This document shows positions 51,153 to 62,765 of a DNA stretch of 64,000 bases, one piece after another. How positions within the stretch are numbered: position 1 is the first letter of the stretch; the number at the start of each line of letters is the position of its first letter. The notes under the pieces were generated by a model. It had not been told where the DNA came from. It made no database searches and was given only the letters and a program-made list of their open reading frames with translations. A program made the translations under genes and the position numbers. The DNA comes from Powellomyces hirtus (lineage: Eukaryota > Chytridiomycota > Chytridiomycetes > Spizellomycetales > Powellomycetaceae), in NCBI GenBank assembly GCA_025526995.1, contig JAHLKG010000035.1:1-64000 (forward strand). The letters are read 5' to 3'.

Positions 51153-51266
51153 GGTTATGAGCCCTGAGACCAGTCGAATTCGAATCATTCTCCCTTCGTA
51201 AAACCTGTAAACTACAAGTCTTCCGTCAAATTCAAGTGCCAAGAAAGTACTGAGCACACCGTCAAG

Positions 51267-54200
51267 ATGCCTACTGCAAGATCTCCCATTCTAGGAGTGC
51301 AGACCCGCCAACAAGCCCGTCAAGCCACACGAGAAGCCCAACGGGGTCCTGACGCTGAAGAAGACGTTAATATCGATGCCTCGATCTATCATGATTCCCA
51401 CGACGCAGATGCCGATGTGGATGAGATGAATCATGGAGAAATTCATGCAGACTTGGCGATAGTACCGTCCGAAGTACCGACTGACATTGTCATGGAAATT
51501 CTGCAGAGGTTCAAGATGGAAATCCACGAAAAGCTCGACCATCGGATGGACAGGTTGGAGAGGACTTTATAGACTAGTTCAAACCCGCTCGCTACATCAA
51601 CTTCCCATCAACAACCCGAGAAGTACGAAAAGCCTCATATCGGTGGTCATCCTATGGCCGTTTCACCGATGAGAAGCCCAAAAGCGGGCCTTGAGTACCC
51701 TTTTCTACATCAACACATTACTCACAGCAAAGCTGAAGCCCCAGTTGCCTCTCACTTTCGTCCGTCTTCTCCAATGGAGAGCACTACAACTACGAACAGC
51801 CGAAAAAGCAAAGACCGTGAAGCCCAGCGCACATCATTCAAATTCTTTGAATCAGCAATCAATGCAGTCATCACATTCGACGGAACGGGAAATCTCTCAA
51901 AACTCGTAGATTTCGTCAATCAAGTTGATGTGGTCTTTTGCCTCAAATCTGTACCTGGAGAAGAACAACTCGCATTCATCTTCAGTAAGCTCTCTGGCAA
52001 TGCAAAGCAATGGTATCGAAACTACAGCAAAGAGGTCGAAAAAGGGAAGCATGATCCAATCACGAATTGGCAAACTTTCAAGCGACCTTTCCTCCGGCGT
52101 TATCAACCGACCAATCACAAGGAAGTCCTACTCACTCAACTCGAAAGACTATGACAAAGAAGCCATACCATCGCAGAGTATAAAACCTTGTTCACAAAGA
52201 TTACCAGTCAGCTTGTCTTGGACATCCCGTTCCTAGTCTACAAATGGTTTTACCTTCGAGGCATGAACAAACATTAAGCGGAGATCGTCAGAACCCAAAG
52301 TTTTGATGACCTCAAAGGCCTACACGTGGCTGCCAAACGCTTGGACAATGGAAGTAACAAGAGTAACCAAAACAACCATTTCGCCAAGAAGAGCGAAAAC
52401 ATTGCCCTCGAAGCCCAACCTTCAAAGAAAGGTGGCTCAAGTCACAAGAAGACCGACGCGAAGAAGACCACAGACTTGAAGAAGAGACAGAACTTCCCCT
52501 GTCGGTTATGCAATTCAAATGAACATACTCCATTCAATTGTCTCCTCAAAGCCAAGGCTGTCGAAGCCCTAAAACCCACTACTGATGCCAACATTGCAGA
52601 AGCACATAACGCCACTACATTGGCTTGCCTGGATTCGGGCTGCTCACAGCACACGACGAATGACATTTCCATTCTCAAATCCTACGAGGAGCACTCAACG
52701 CGCGTCAGATTTGGAAATAATGCCTTTGTCGATGCCGAAGCGAAAGGGAACGCTATCTTGAAGCTTCCAGATGGAGATGTACTTCTCACTGATGTTCTTT
52801 AAGTTCCGAAATTCGCCAAAACCCTTGTCGTGGTCTCCGCACTCGCCAAAGATGGAAAGAGAGTTACCTTTGAAGATGAGAGCGCCGTCATTCAAGACTG
52901 CAATGGCACTACAAATGACATCACCATACCTCTCGTTCGAGGAATGTATCACATCTCGCCAACTCCGATGGCTTTTGCTACTCAAACTCGCTCAAGAACA
53001 GATGCGCCCAACCTGTCGACAGACGCTACCGGTATCTCAGTCACGCTTTCTACTCCAATCCAAGCCACAACGGAGGGGCCGGCCGTCCCAAATCAGGGCT
53101 GGTCGGCCCCATCGGGGAACGTTGGCCCCATTCTTGCTGAGGATGCCCTCCCCCCCTCCAAGAGCACCGAGGGGTCCTCCCCGCCGTCAACCAGAGCGGC
53201 GGGGGGGCCCCCCCCTTGGTGCTCTTGGAAAGGAGGGGGGGGGGGGCACGCACCCCTGCAGAACGGGCGGGGCACAAGCGCCGGTCGGGGCAGGCAGCTT
53301 TAGCACTGCCTCCGCTGCTGCTTTGGCGGCCTCTTCTGGGGCTTGTTCTGGTCCCTCTTCCCCTGTCAACGAAGGAATCCTCTGGCATCACCGTTTGGGC
53401 CATCCTGGCACTCACATCATGAAGCAACTCAAGCTCCCATTGACCAACGAGGTCTGCAAAGGTTGTGAGTTTGATAAGCACAAGCACTCACCATTCAACG
53501 GTACGATGACACGGTCCAAGACGCCACTCGATCACCTACACTTCGACCTAAACGGTCCGCACATACCCACGGTTGGCGATGAGAAATATGCCCTCGTTGT
53601 GATCGATGACTATTCACGCTTCACATGGATCTTCTTCTTGAAGGTGAAGAGCGAATCTACTGCAAAATTGATTGAATTCATCAATTTCATCGAAAAACAG
53701 ACCAACGAACGGGTCAGACAACTTCATTCCGATCGAGGGGGGGAGTTTGTCAATCACGATCTGAAAGAATTCATTTCAAAAAAGGGCATTCTGCACGAAC
53801 TCACCGCTGCAGATTCCCCACAGTCCAACAGTGTAGCAGAAAGGTTCAACCTCACCCTGTTCGACACCATACGTTCTTTGGAACATTCATATGGCATCCC
53901 GAAACAACTCTGGACCGAGTTAGCGGCTACATCAGTCTACTTTCGGAATCACCTACCCCACAAGTCCAATAACAACATTTCGCCGTACGAACGGCTCAAC
54001 GGCAAAGAGCCCTCACTTTCTCACCTTTGTGTGATTTGGGCCGATGCCTTTGTGCATCTCGTCAAGAGAAAACAAGCCTCAAAGTTGGCACCGTGCGCCA
54101 CATGTCTCAAATTCATCGGTTACGAATTTGACGGTGCTTACCGCTGTTGGGATGACAACCGTCAAGAAATAGTCGTTTCTCGCGATGTAACGTTTGACGA

Positions 54201-55189
54201 AACCTCAGCACTCGAACTAGCGAAAGACTACATCCCGCCTGAAGAACTCTACAAAGTCGAAGAGATTCTCGACTCACGTGATGGCCCAGAAGGCCCCGAA
54301 TTCCTCTGCAAATGGCTAGGATTCGAAGACAAAGATAATACATGGGAACCGCTTGAAAATGTTGATCATTTGACAGTCTTTGCTGACTACATCAACGAGA
54401 AGACAGCGATCGCTCTTTCGGCTGCAAGTACCGAAGAACCCCAAACCTACAAACAAGCGCTCTCATCAGATGACGTGCCGAAGCGGACCGAGGCCATAAA
54501 TGCCAAATTGAAGTCCCTTCATACCAATGAAACATGGGAAGTCATTAATCCCAAATCCTTACCGCACAATCAACGGCCCATCCGCACTAAATGAGTATTC
54601 AAGATTAAGCGAGATCTGAATGGTCAACCCCAACAATACAAGGCCCGGCTTGTAGTGAAAGGCTTCGAACAACGCTACGGTATTGACTACAACGAAACCT
54701 ACGCTCCAGTTGCCAAGATAGCTACCCAAGGCGTCCTTCTCACTCTCGCGCCAGCCTAGGCTTGAAATGCCATCAAATGGATGTAGTAACCGCATTCCTG
54801 AATGGGATTGTTACCGAGACCATCCTAATCTATGCCCCTGAAGGCTCTGGCTTTCCGCCTGGGACCATCCTTCGACTCTGAAAGGCCCTTTACGGTCTGA
54901 AACAAGCCCCGCACGAATGGTACTCCCTACTTCACAAAGAAGTTACTTCTTTGGGATTCAAGCGCCTGGCAAATGACAATGCTGTCTACATCAGAACTCT
55001 ACCTGAAAGTGACTCATTGCAGTAAATCTCCGTCTACGTCGACGATCTCCTCATTTTCGCAAAGACCGAATCGGAAATCTCGTCAATCAAGACATCCCTG
55101 CACAACGAGTTCAACATGACAGACCTAGGCGAAGTCAACCACTACCTAGGAATGAGAGTTCGACGCGATTACTCAAGGCACGTCATCTA
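51267..55189 (+). pseudogene. A3 gag-pol relic, mosaic gag
   Basis: Same domain order as A2: acidic N-terminus, Retrotrans_gag-like capsid, zinc knuckle (~52498-52540), protease DSGCSQH (~52636), GC-rich palindromic spacer (53060-53310), WHHRLGHPG (~53383), integrase (HFDLNG; HSDRGGEF intact ~53728; SVAERF), chromodomain (~54250-54365) and RT (YVDD present near 55035, after a TAA at 55022). Stops: TAG 51570, TGA near 52152, TAA near 52275, TAA 52800, TGA at 54592 (Trp codon). The frame changes within the spacer and again by a 1 bp loss near 54750. From about 51790 to 52350 the gag is only moderately similar to the other A copies. Confidence 0.85.
53161..53224 (+). repeat. GC-rich palindrome in A3 spacer
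   Basis: AGAGCACCGAGGGG pairs with the segment ending TTGGTGCTCT at 53224. Long G and C runs lie between and after. The reading frame changes in this region. The A4 counterpart is the shorter hairpin at 60241-60264. Confidence 0.7.
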
Positions 55190-55467
55190 TGTAACGTCAA
55201 AGGAAGCTTTGATAGTTGGTAGTAATAAATAGTGTGTATTATCGTGTGTTGTAAGGTAACAAGCGGAGAAAGGCGACCAGCGGCTGACAGCTTTATATAA
55301 ACGTGTCAGGGTGGCGCACACATAATTTATCCGGGAGGCGCTTTATTGCCTATGAGTCAGGAGTCATGTGTATCACCCATGAACGGGTGGCCAGCCCGAA
55401 CAAAGGATCGCGTATAACATAATCAGAAAGTCACGAAAAAGTATAAGAATATGAGGTTTCCCCGACA
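55190..55467 (-). repeat. 3' LTR of E1
   Basis: 278 bp; on the minus strand starts TGTCGGGG and ends GACGTTACA. The polypurine tract GGTCTGAGGGAGG lies next to it at 55468-55480. Confidence 0.85.
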
Positions 55468-55753
55468 CCTCCCTCAGACCCTGAGGAAGCATCATAGATG
55501 AATGTGAAGGGGATGAATAGAAAGGGAGAGCTCATGTTCATTTTAGACTGTTGACGCAGTGCTCAGTTCTTGCATTGGCGTGCAATGTTTGTGTATGCGA
55601 CAGAGGCGTCCCTCGTGCCGAAGTATTTGTGTGTATGTGTAGGTCGGTTCTTGCGTCGCCGCGCATGTGATTATAGGCCGGTTCTTGCGTCGCCGCGCGT
55701 GATGTGAGGAGACGAGGCAAAGCCAATCCGTCTTTGTTGAGTAGTGATGAGAT
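55468..55753 (-). repeat. E1 3' untranslated region with 34 bp duplication
   Basis: Between the chromodomain stop and the LTR. It contains two 34 bp units (55642-55675 and 55676-55709) sharing GGTTCTTGCGTCGCCGCGC. E2 has the same pair at 62654-62721. No further gene is recognised. Confidence 0.7.
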
Positions 55754-57863
55754 CTATCTTTTCTTCGTATGTGGCTGAATTGCCAGAGAGTGAGGATGGG
55801 CTGTTCGCCATTGTTGGTATGCAGGTGTTTGTCGGAGTTCAGACTCAGGTTCCCATGTAGGGTCGGCCCATCCTGCCCATTTGACCAAGAGATTTTGCTT
55901 ATGGCGCCGTTCATCAATGATGTCTTCGACAACCCATTCTTGTTCCCCACGAACTTCGATCGGTTCAGGTGGTTGTTCGACTTCGCATTGCGGATACTGG
56001 TCTGTTGCGTGAGGACGTAGGATATCAACGTGGAAGACAGGCCAAATGCCACTAATCTTTGAAGGTGAAAGGTTGAGTTCATAGGTGTCAGGGTGATCAC
56101 CTTTGGCGATGACTTTGTAGGGTCCGATCCATATAGTAGAGAATCGAGGGCCTCTTCTTATGTCAACCTCGAGGTCTATACCCTTGCGATTGAGGTCAAC
56201 GAGATCTCCAATATTGTAAGCGATAGGAGTGCGGCCTTTGTCATGTTGTTGGGCGTATTCATCTTGTGCTCGACGTAGATTTTCGCGTACGATTCGGGCT
56301 ATCTCTTCTTGTCCTTTATGGTATCTTTCGAGCTTGGCCTTGTCGACTCCGCGTATACAAAGTTCTTGCCCTTCTAGGAGTGGATTCCATCCAGGTAAGA
56401 TGACTGTACGGCCAAGGTCTACTTCGAATGGTGTCAGGCCTTCATATTCGCTTCTAGGGGCAGTGTTGAAGGCAAATTCCACAAGCGGGAGTAACTTCTT
56501 CCAATTGCTCTTATCGTAGTTGAGATACTGCTTAAAGATTCTCTTCAGTGTTTGAATGGCTCGTTCAACTTTCCCATCTGTTTGCTGATGTCGAGCCGTG
56601 GCAAATTCATGTTTAACGCCGAGTAAGATATCGAAAGCGAGGAAAAAATCTGAAAGTGCTCGAGGTTCACGGTCCATAACAAAGACTTTTGGAGTCCTGA
56701 CATATTTCCATACTCGATCCAGAAAAATGGCAGCAAGTTCTTTACCGCCAATGTTCTTATTGACTGCTGAAAGGATAGCACGTCCTGATAGATAATCGAT
56801 ACAGGCGAGACATGCTTCATCTCCGATATAGAAGATATCAAATCCAATGGTATGCCATCTTCCCAAAGGCACAGGAAGTGGTCGTAGAAATCCGTAACGG
56901 CGATGACCAGGTTTGAATTGTCGACAGGATTTGCATGTTCCGACATACTTCATGACGTCTTGTCTAACATTAGGCCAATAATAATTGACGAGAATTCGAG
57001 CGAGTGTTTTCTTAACGCCGAGGTGACCTCCAGTGGCTAAATCATCATGAAATTGTCGTAAGACTTTTGGGCGTAGGCTTTCAGGTACGTAAAGACATCC
57101 TTCGTGGTGAGCGATTCCGCCTTGGAAAGTATACCGTCGTTCTTTTGCGGTCTTTTCGTGATCGGGTTTCTTACAAATCTCTTTGAGATATTCCGCGTAG
57201 GGATCAATAGCTAAAGCTTGTTTCCATTCTTCAATAGAATACGTTGGTGTCGTGCAAAGATCAATTGTTGTTCCGACTATAGGAGGAATTCCATCCATCA
57301 TATTATTGATCTGAGTATGCATATCGACACGTCTTTGACATTTGACACAACGTGGAGCATAAATAGCACTTTGGGAGAGGATGTCCGCAATATGATTCCA
57401 CCTCCCTGGAATGTACTGAATCGTAAAATCGTATTCTTGTAGAATTTCGACCCATCGAGCTTGTCTTCTGCTAAGGTGAGGTTGTGTTTGGATAAATTCT
57501 AAACCTTTGTGATCGCTGAAGCACCGAAACGGTTGTTTAACCAGGTATGGTCTATTGGCTACAAGCATCTTGACTAATGTGAGTAGTTCTTGTTCGTGTG
57601 TCGGATACCGAGTCTCAGCACCCTTCATCCTGCGAGAGTAGAAAACGACAGGTCGGAGGCGAGGTAATTGTTTCCATCTGCCGACGAGACGAGGAAGATT
57701 AGTTGGTATAGTCTCGTCATCATATGGTTGTCCGATCCATCCAGCAATAGCGTAGCCAGACAAATCTGTGTAGATGTAGATAGGTTTACTTTCATCGATA
57801 GTTGCTAGAGCTGGCGCGTTGATAAGTGCTTCCTTCAGTTTCTGGAATGCATGCTCTTGATCG
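55754..57863 (-). pseudogene. E1 pol: RNase H, integrase, chromodomain
   Basis: About 703 uninterrupted codons of a gypsy pol. RNase H (IYTDLSGYAIAGWIG, ETRYPTHEQELLTLVKML, DHKGLEFIQTQPHLSRRQARW), integrase zinc finger (H-x5-H...CKSC; FHDDLATGGHLG), rve core (FDIFYIG; VMDREPRALSD, with an Asp; DGKVERAIQ, Glu), GPY/F motif (IGPYKV), and at the C-terminus a chromodomain (WVVEDI, LLVKWAGW, TWEPESEL). This is the standard chromovirus order and a useful contrast to the Copia chromodomains nearby. The N-terminus is lost at 57863; upstream codons come from the A4 LTR on the other strand. The protein part present is intact. Confidence 0.9.
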
Positions 57864-58220
57864 TATTGGAATGTTGAGACTTGCGTACTCAACGTTTGGT
57901 CCTTACATTAGATCCTTACTTGGATTCTCCGACTAGAACGCGTGACCATCATACCGGTAACGCTAAGAGCTGAATTGGATCACGTGTGATCACGTGATTG
58001 GAGAAAAAGTAGATTAGAACGCTCGAAGCGAGACATTACCGATAAGACTTTAAGACATAAAAATACATTACATCTCCGTGCATCTGACAACGCTACATCG
58101 TCAACTGCATCACAGAAGAGCTCTGTAACCCCCCTTTACGAAGTATACTGGAGGCCACATCGAATTCGGCCAATCCTCTGCAATTCCGATAAAGTACTGG
58201 AAGTGCCGATATCTCCAATA
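57864..58220 (+). repeat. 5' LTR of A4
   Basis: 357 bp, TATTGGA...TCCAATA. It is shorter than other A LTRs because one of two adjacent ACATTACAT-like repeats is lost near 58060. Confidence 0.9.
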
Positions 58221-58334
58221 GGTTATGAGCCCTGAGACCGGTCGAATTCGAATCATTCTCCCTTCGTAAAACCTGCAAACTACAAGTCTTCCGTCAAATT
58301 CAAGTGCCAAGAAAGTACCGAGCACACCGTCAAG

Positions 58335-61300
58335 ATGCCTACTGCAAGATCTCCCATTCAAGGAGTGCAGACCCGCCAACAAGCCCGTCAAGCCACACGA
58401 GAAGCCCAACGGGGTCCTGACGCTGAAGAAGACGTTAATATCGATGCCTCAATCTACCATGATTCCCACGACGCAGATGTCGATGTGGATGAGATGAATC
58501 ATGGAGAAATTCATGCAGACTCGGCGATAGTACCGTCCGAAGTACCGACTGACATTGTCATGCAAATTCTGCAGAGGTTCAAGATGGAAATCGACGAAAA
58601 GCTCGACCATCGGATGGACAGGTTGGAGAGGACTTTATTGACTAGTTCAAACCCTCTCGCTACATCAACTTCCCATCAACAACCCGAGAAGTACGAAAAG
58701 CCTCATATCGGTGGTCATTCTACGGCCGTTTCACCGATGAGAAGCCCAAAAGCGGGCCTTGAGTACCCTTTTCTACATCAACACATTACTCACGGCGAAG
58801 TTGAAGCCCCAGTTGCCCCTCACTTTCGTCCGTCTTCCCCAACGGAAAGCACAACAACTACGAGCAGCAGAAAGAGCGATGATCGAGACGCACAACGTAC
58901 ATCATTTGCATACTTCAAATCTGCGATCGATGCAGTATCTACATTCGACGGGACGGGAAATCTCTCAAAACTCGCCGACTTCGTCGATCAACTTACCCTA
59001 GTCTTTTGCCTAAAACCTGTATCTGAAGAAGAACAACTCTCATTCATCTTCACGAAGCTCTCTGGCGAAGCAAAACAATGGTATCGTAATCACCAGAAAG
59101 ATGCCGAACAAGGGATGGTGGAGCCCATCACGGATTGGGAATCCTTCAAGCCTCCTTTCCTCTCGCGTTACCAACCAAGCGATCACGAAGAAACTTTGCT
59201 CACTCAACTTGAAAGACTCCGACAAGGAAGTCATTCCATCTCGCAGTACAATACCTCATTCACGAAGATCACAAGTCAAATCCCCTTGAAGGTGCCGTTC
59301 GAAATCTACAAGTGGTTTTACCTTCGCGGAATGAATGAACATCATGCAGAGCTCGTCAGAACTCAAAGTTTCCAGGATCTCCATGGCCTCATGGCAGCAG
59401 CCAAGCGTCTGGATAACGGTAGTAACAAGAGTAACCAAAACAACCGTTTCGCCAAGAAGAGCGAAAACGTCGCGCTCGAAGCCCAACCTTCAAAGAAAGA
59501 CGGCTCAAGTCACAAGAAGACCGACGCAAAGAAGACCACAGACTCGAAGAAGAGACAGACCTTCCCCTGTCGGTTATGCAATTCAAATGAACATACTCCA
59601 TTCAATTGTCTCCTCAAAGCCAAGGCTGTCGAAGCCCTAAAACCCACTACTGATGCCAACATTGCAGAAGCACATAACGCCACTACATTGGCTTGCCTGG
59701 ATTCGGGCTGCTCACAGCACACGACGAATGACATTTCCATTCTCAAATCCTACGAGGAGCACTCAACGCGCGTCAGATTTGGAAATAACGCCTTTGTCGA
59801 TGCCGAAGCGAAAGGGAACGCTATCTTGAAGCTTCCAGATGGAGATGTACTTCTCACTGATGTTCTTTAAGTTCCGAAATTCGCCAAAACCCTTGTCGTG
59901 GTCTCCGCACTCGCCAAAGATGGAAAGAGAGTTACCTTTGAAGATGAGAGCGCCGTCATTCAAGACTGCAATGGCACTACAAATGACATCACCATACCTC
60001 TCGTTCGAGGAATGTATCACATCTCGCCAACTCCAATGGCTTTCACTACTCAAACTCGCTCAAGAACAAAAGCGTCCAACCTGCCGACAGACGCTACCGG
60101 TATCTCGGTCACACGTTCTACTCCGATCCGAGCCATGACGGAGGGGCCGGCCGCCCCAAATCGGGGCTGGTCGGCCTCATCGGGGCTGGTCGGCCTCATC
60201 GGGGAACGTCGGCCCCATCCTCACTGGGGATGCCCCCCCCAGAGCACCGCCCCCTCGGTGCTCTCGGAAAGGAGGGGGGGCACGCCCCCCTGCAGAGGGG
60301 GCTGGCAGCTTTAGCACTGCCTCCGCTGCTGCTTTGGCGGCTTCTTCTGGGGCTTGTTCTGGTCCCTCTTCTCCTGTCAACGAAGGAACCCTCTGGCATC
60401 ACTGATTGGGCCATCCTGGCACTCACATCATGAAGCAACTCAAGCTCCCAATGATCAACAAAGTCTGCAAAGGTTGCGAGTTTGGTAAGCACAAGCGCTC
60501 ACCATTCAACGGTACGATGACACGGTCCAAGACGCCACTCGATCGCCTACATTTCGACCTAAACGGTCTGCACATACCCGCGGTTGGCAATGAGAAATAT
60601 GCCCTCGTTGTGATCGATGACCATTCACGCTTCACATGGATCTTCTTCTTGAAGACGAAGAGCGAATCTACTGCAAAATTGATTGAATTCATCAATTTCA
60701 TCGAAAAACAGACCAACAAAAGGGTCAGATGACTTCATTCCGATCGAGGGGGGGAGTTTGTCAATCACGATCTGAAAGAATTCATTTCGAAAAAGGGCAT
60801 TCTGCACAAACTCACCGCTGCAAATTCCCCACAGTCCAACAGTGTAGCTGAAAGGTTCAACCTCACCCTGTTCGACACCATTCGTTCATTAGAACACTCA
60901 TACGGCATCCCAAAACAACTCTGGACAGAGTTAGCGGCTACATCAGTCTACTTACGGAATCGCCTACCCCACAAGTCCAATGACAACATTTCGCCGTACG
61001 AACGGCTCAACGGCAAAGAGCCCTCACTTTCTCACCTTCGTGTGATTTGGGCCGATGCCTTCGTGCATCTCGTCAAGAGAAAACAAGCCTCAAAGTTGGC
61101 ACCGCGCGCCACACGTCTCAAATTCATCGGTTACGAATTTGACGGTGCTTACCGCTGTTGGGATGACAACCGTCAAGAAATAGTCGTTTCTCGCGATGTA
61201 ACGTTTGACGAAACCTCAGCACTCGAACTAGCGAAAGACTACATCCCGCCTGAAGAACTCTACAAAGTCGAAGAGATTCTCGACTCACGTGATGGCCCAG

Positions 61301-62201
61301 AAGGCCCCGAATTCCTCTGCAAATGGCTAGGATTCGAAGACAAAGATAATACATGGGAACCGCTTGAAAATGTTGATCATTTGACAGTCTTTGCTGACTA
61401 CATCAACGAGAAGACAGCGATCGCTCTTTCAGCTGCAAGTACCGAAGAACCCCAAACCTACAAACAAGCGCTCTCATCAGATGACGTGCCGAAGCGGACC
61501 GAGGCCATAAATGCCAAATTGAAGTCCCTTCATACCAATGAAACATGGGAAGTCATTAATCCCAAATCCTTACCGCACAATCAACGGCCCATCCGCACTA
61601 AATGAGTATTCAAGATTAAGCGAGATCTGAATGGTCAACCCCAACAATACAAGGCCCGGCTTGTAGTGAAAGGCTTCGAACAACGCTACGGTATTGACTA
61701 CAACGAAACCTACGCTCCAGTTGCCAAGATAGCTACCCAAGGCGTCCTTCTCACTCTCGCCGCCAGCCTAGGCTTGAAATGCCATCAAATGGATGTAGTA
61801 ACCGCATTCCTGAATGGGATTGTTACCGAGACCATCCTAATCTATGCCCCTGAAGGCTCTGGCTTTCCGCCTGGGACCATCCTTCGACTCTGAAAGGCCC
61901 TTTACGGTCTGAAACAAGCCCCGCACGAATGGTACTCCCTACTTCACAAAGAAGTTACTTCTTTGGGATTCAAGCGCCTGGCAAATGACAATGCTGTCTA
62001 CATCAGAACTCTACCTGAAAGTGACTCATTGCAGTAAATCTCCGTCTACGTCGACGATCTCCTCATTTTCGCAAAGACCGAATCGGAAATCTCGTCAATC
62101 AAGACATCCCTGCACAACGAGTTCAACATGACAGACCTAGGCGAAGTCAACCACTACCTAGGAATGAGAGTTCGATGCGATTACTCAAGGCACGTCATCT
62201 A
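58335..62201 (+). pseudogene. A4 gag-pol relic
   Basis: Gag and protease are open for 511 codons (58335-59870): Retrotrans_gag-like capsid, zinc knuckle (~59568-59610), DSGCSQH (~59706). Then come TAA at 59868, a frame change in the GC-rich spacer (60130-60320), WHHxLGHPG, integrase (TGA at 60730 replacing CGA, core HSDRGGEF, SVAERF), chromodomain (~61262-61375), RT interrupted by TGA at 61603 (Trp codon) and 61891 (CGA), and a TAA near 62034 just before YVDD. Non-functional. Integrase and chromodomain motifs are preserved, so it is a recent casualty. Confidence 0.85.
60241..60264 (+). repeat. GC-rich palindrome in A4 spacer
   Basis: AGAGCACCG at 60241-60249 pairs perfectly with CGGTGCTCT at 60256-60264. 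It sits where A1 and A2 have unrelated palindromes. Confidence 0.7.
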
Positions 62202-62479
62202 TGTAACGTCAAAGGAAGCTTTGATAGTTGGTAGTAATAAATAGTGTGTATTATCGTGTGTTGTAAGGTAACAAGCGGAGAAAGGCGACCAGCGGCTGAC
62301 AGCTTTATATAAACGTGTCAGGGTGGCGCACACATAATTTATCCGGGAGGCGCTTTATTGCCTATGAGTCAGGAGTCATGTGTATCACCCATGAACGGGT
62401 GGCCAGCCCGAACAAAGGATCGCGTATAACATAATCAGAAAGTCACGAAAAAGTATAAGAATATGAGGTTTCCCCGACA
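62202..62479 (-). repeat. 3' LTR of E2
   Basis: 278 bp, essentially identical to that of E1. Confidence 0.85.
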
Positions 62480-62765
62480 CCTCCCTCAGACCCTGAGGAA
62501 GCATCATAGATGAATGTGAAGGGGATGAATAGAAAGGGAGAGCTCATGTTCATTTTCGACTGTTGACGCAGTGCTCAGTTCTTGCATTGGCGTGCAATGT
62601 TTGTGTATGCGACAGAGGCGTCCCTCGTGCCGAAGTATTTGTGTGTATGTGTAGGTCGGTTCTTGCGTCGCCGCGCATGTGATTATAGGCCGGTTCTTGC
62701 GTCGCCGCGCGTGATGTGAGGAGACAAGGCAAAGCCAATCCGTCTTTGTTGAGTAGTGATGAGAT

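Larger units (their letters stand above)
50777..55189 (+). mobile_element. Copia family A element A3, 3' end lost to E1
   Basis: Has a 5' LTR (50777-51152), PBS (51153-51166) and gag-pol up to RT, where gypsy E1 begins at 55190. Its 5' part matches A2 (including the TAG after codon 101), its gag middle is a diverged type and its 3' part matches A4, so it is a mosaic. No 3' LTR is present. Confidence 0.88.
55190..57863 (-). mobile_element. Chromodomain Ty3/gypsy element E1, truncated
   Basis: 3' portion of a chromovirus-type gypsy element: RNase H, integrase, chromodomain, polypurine tract and 3' LTR (55190-55467). It is inserted into A3 pol at the sequence CACGTCATCTA and cut at 57863 by the A4 LTR, so gag, protease and most of RT are missing. 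Confidence 0.88.
57864..62201 (+). mobile_element. Copia family A element A4, 3' end lost to E2
   Basis: 5' LTR (57864-58220), PBS (58221-58234), gag-pol to RT, then the E2 LTR at 62202. The 5' half is A1-like (no TAG after codon 101), the 3' half is almost identical to A3. It directly abuts truncated E1 at 57863. Confidence 0.88.
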
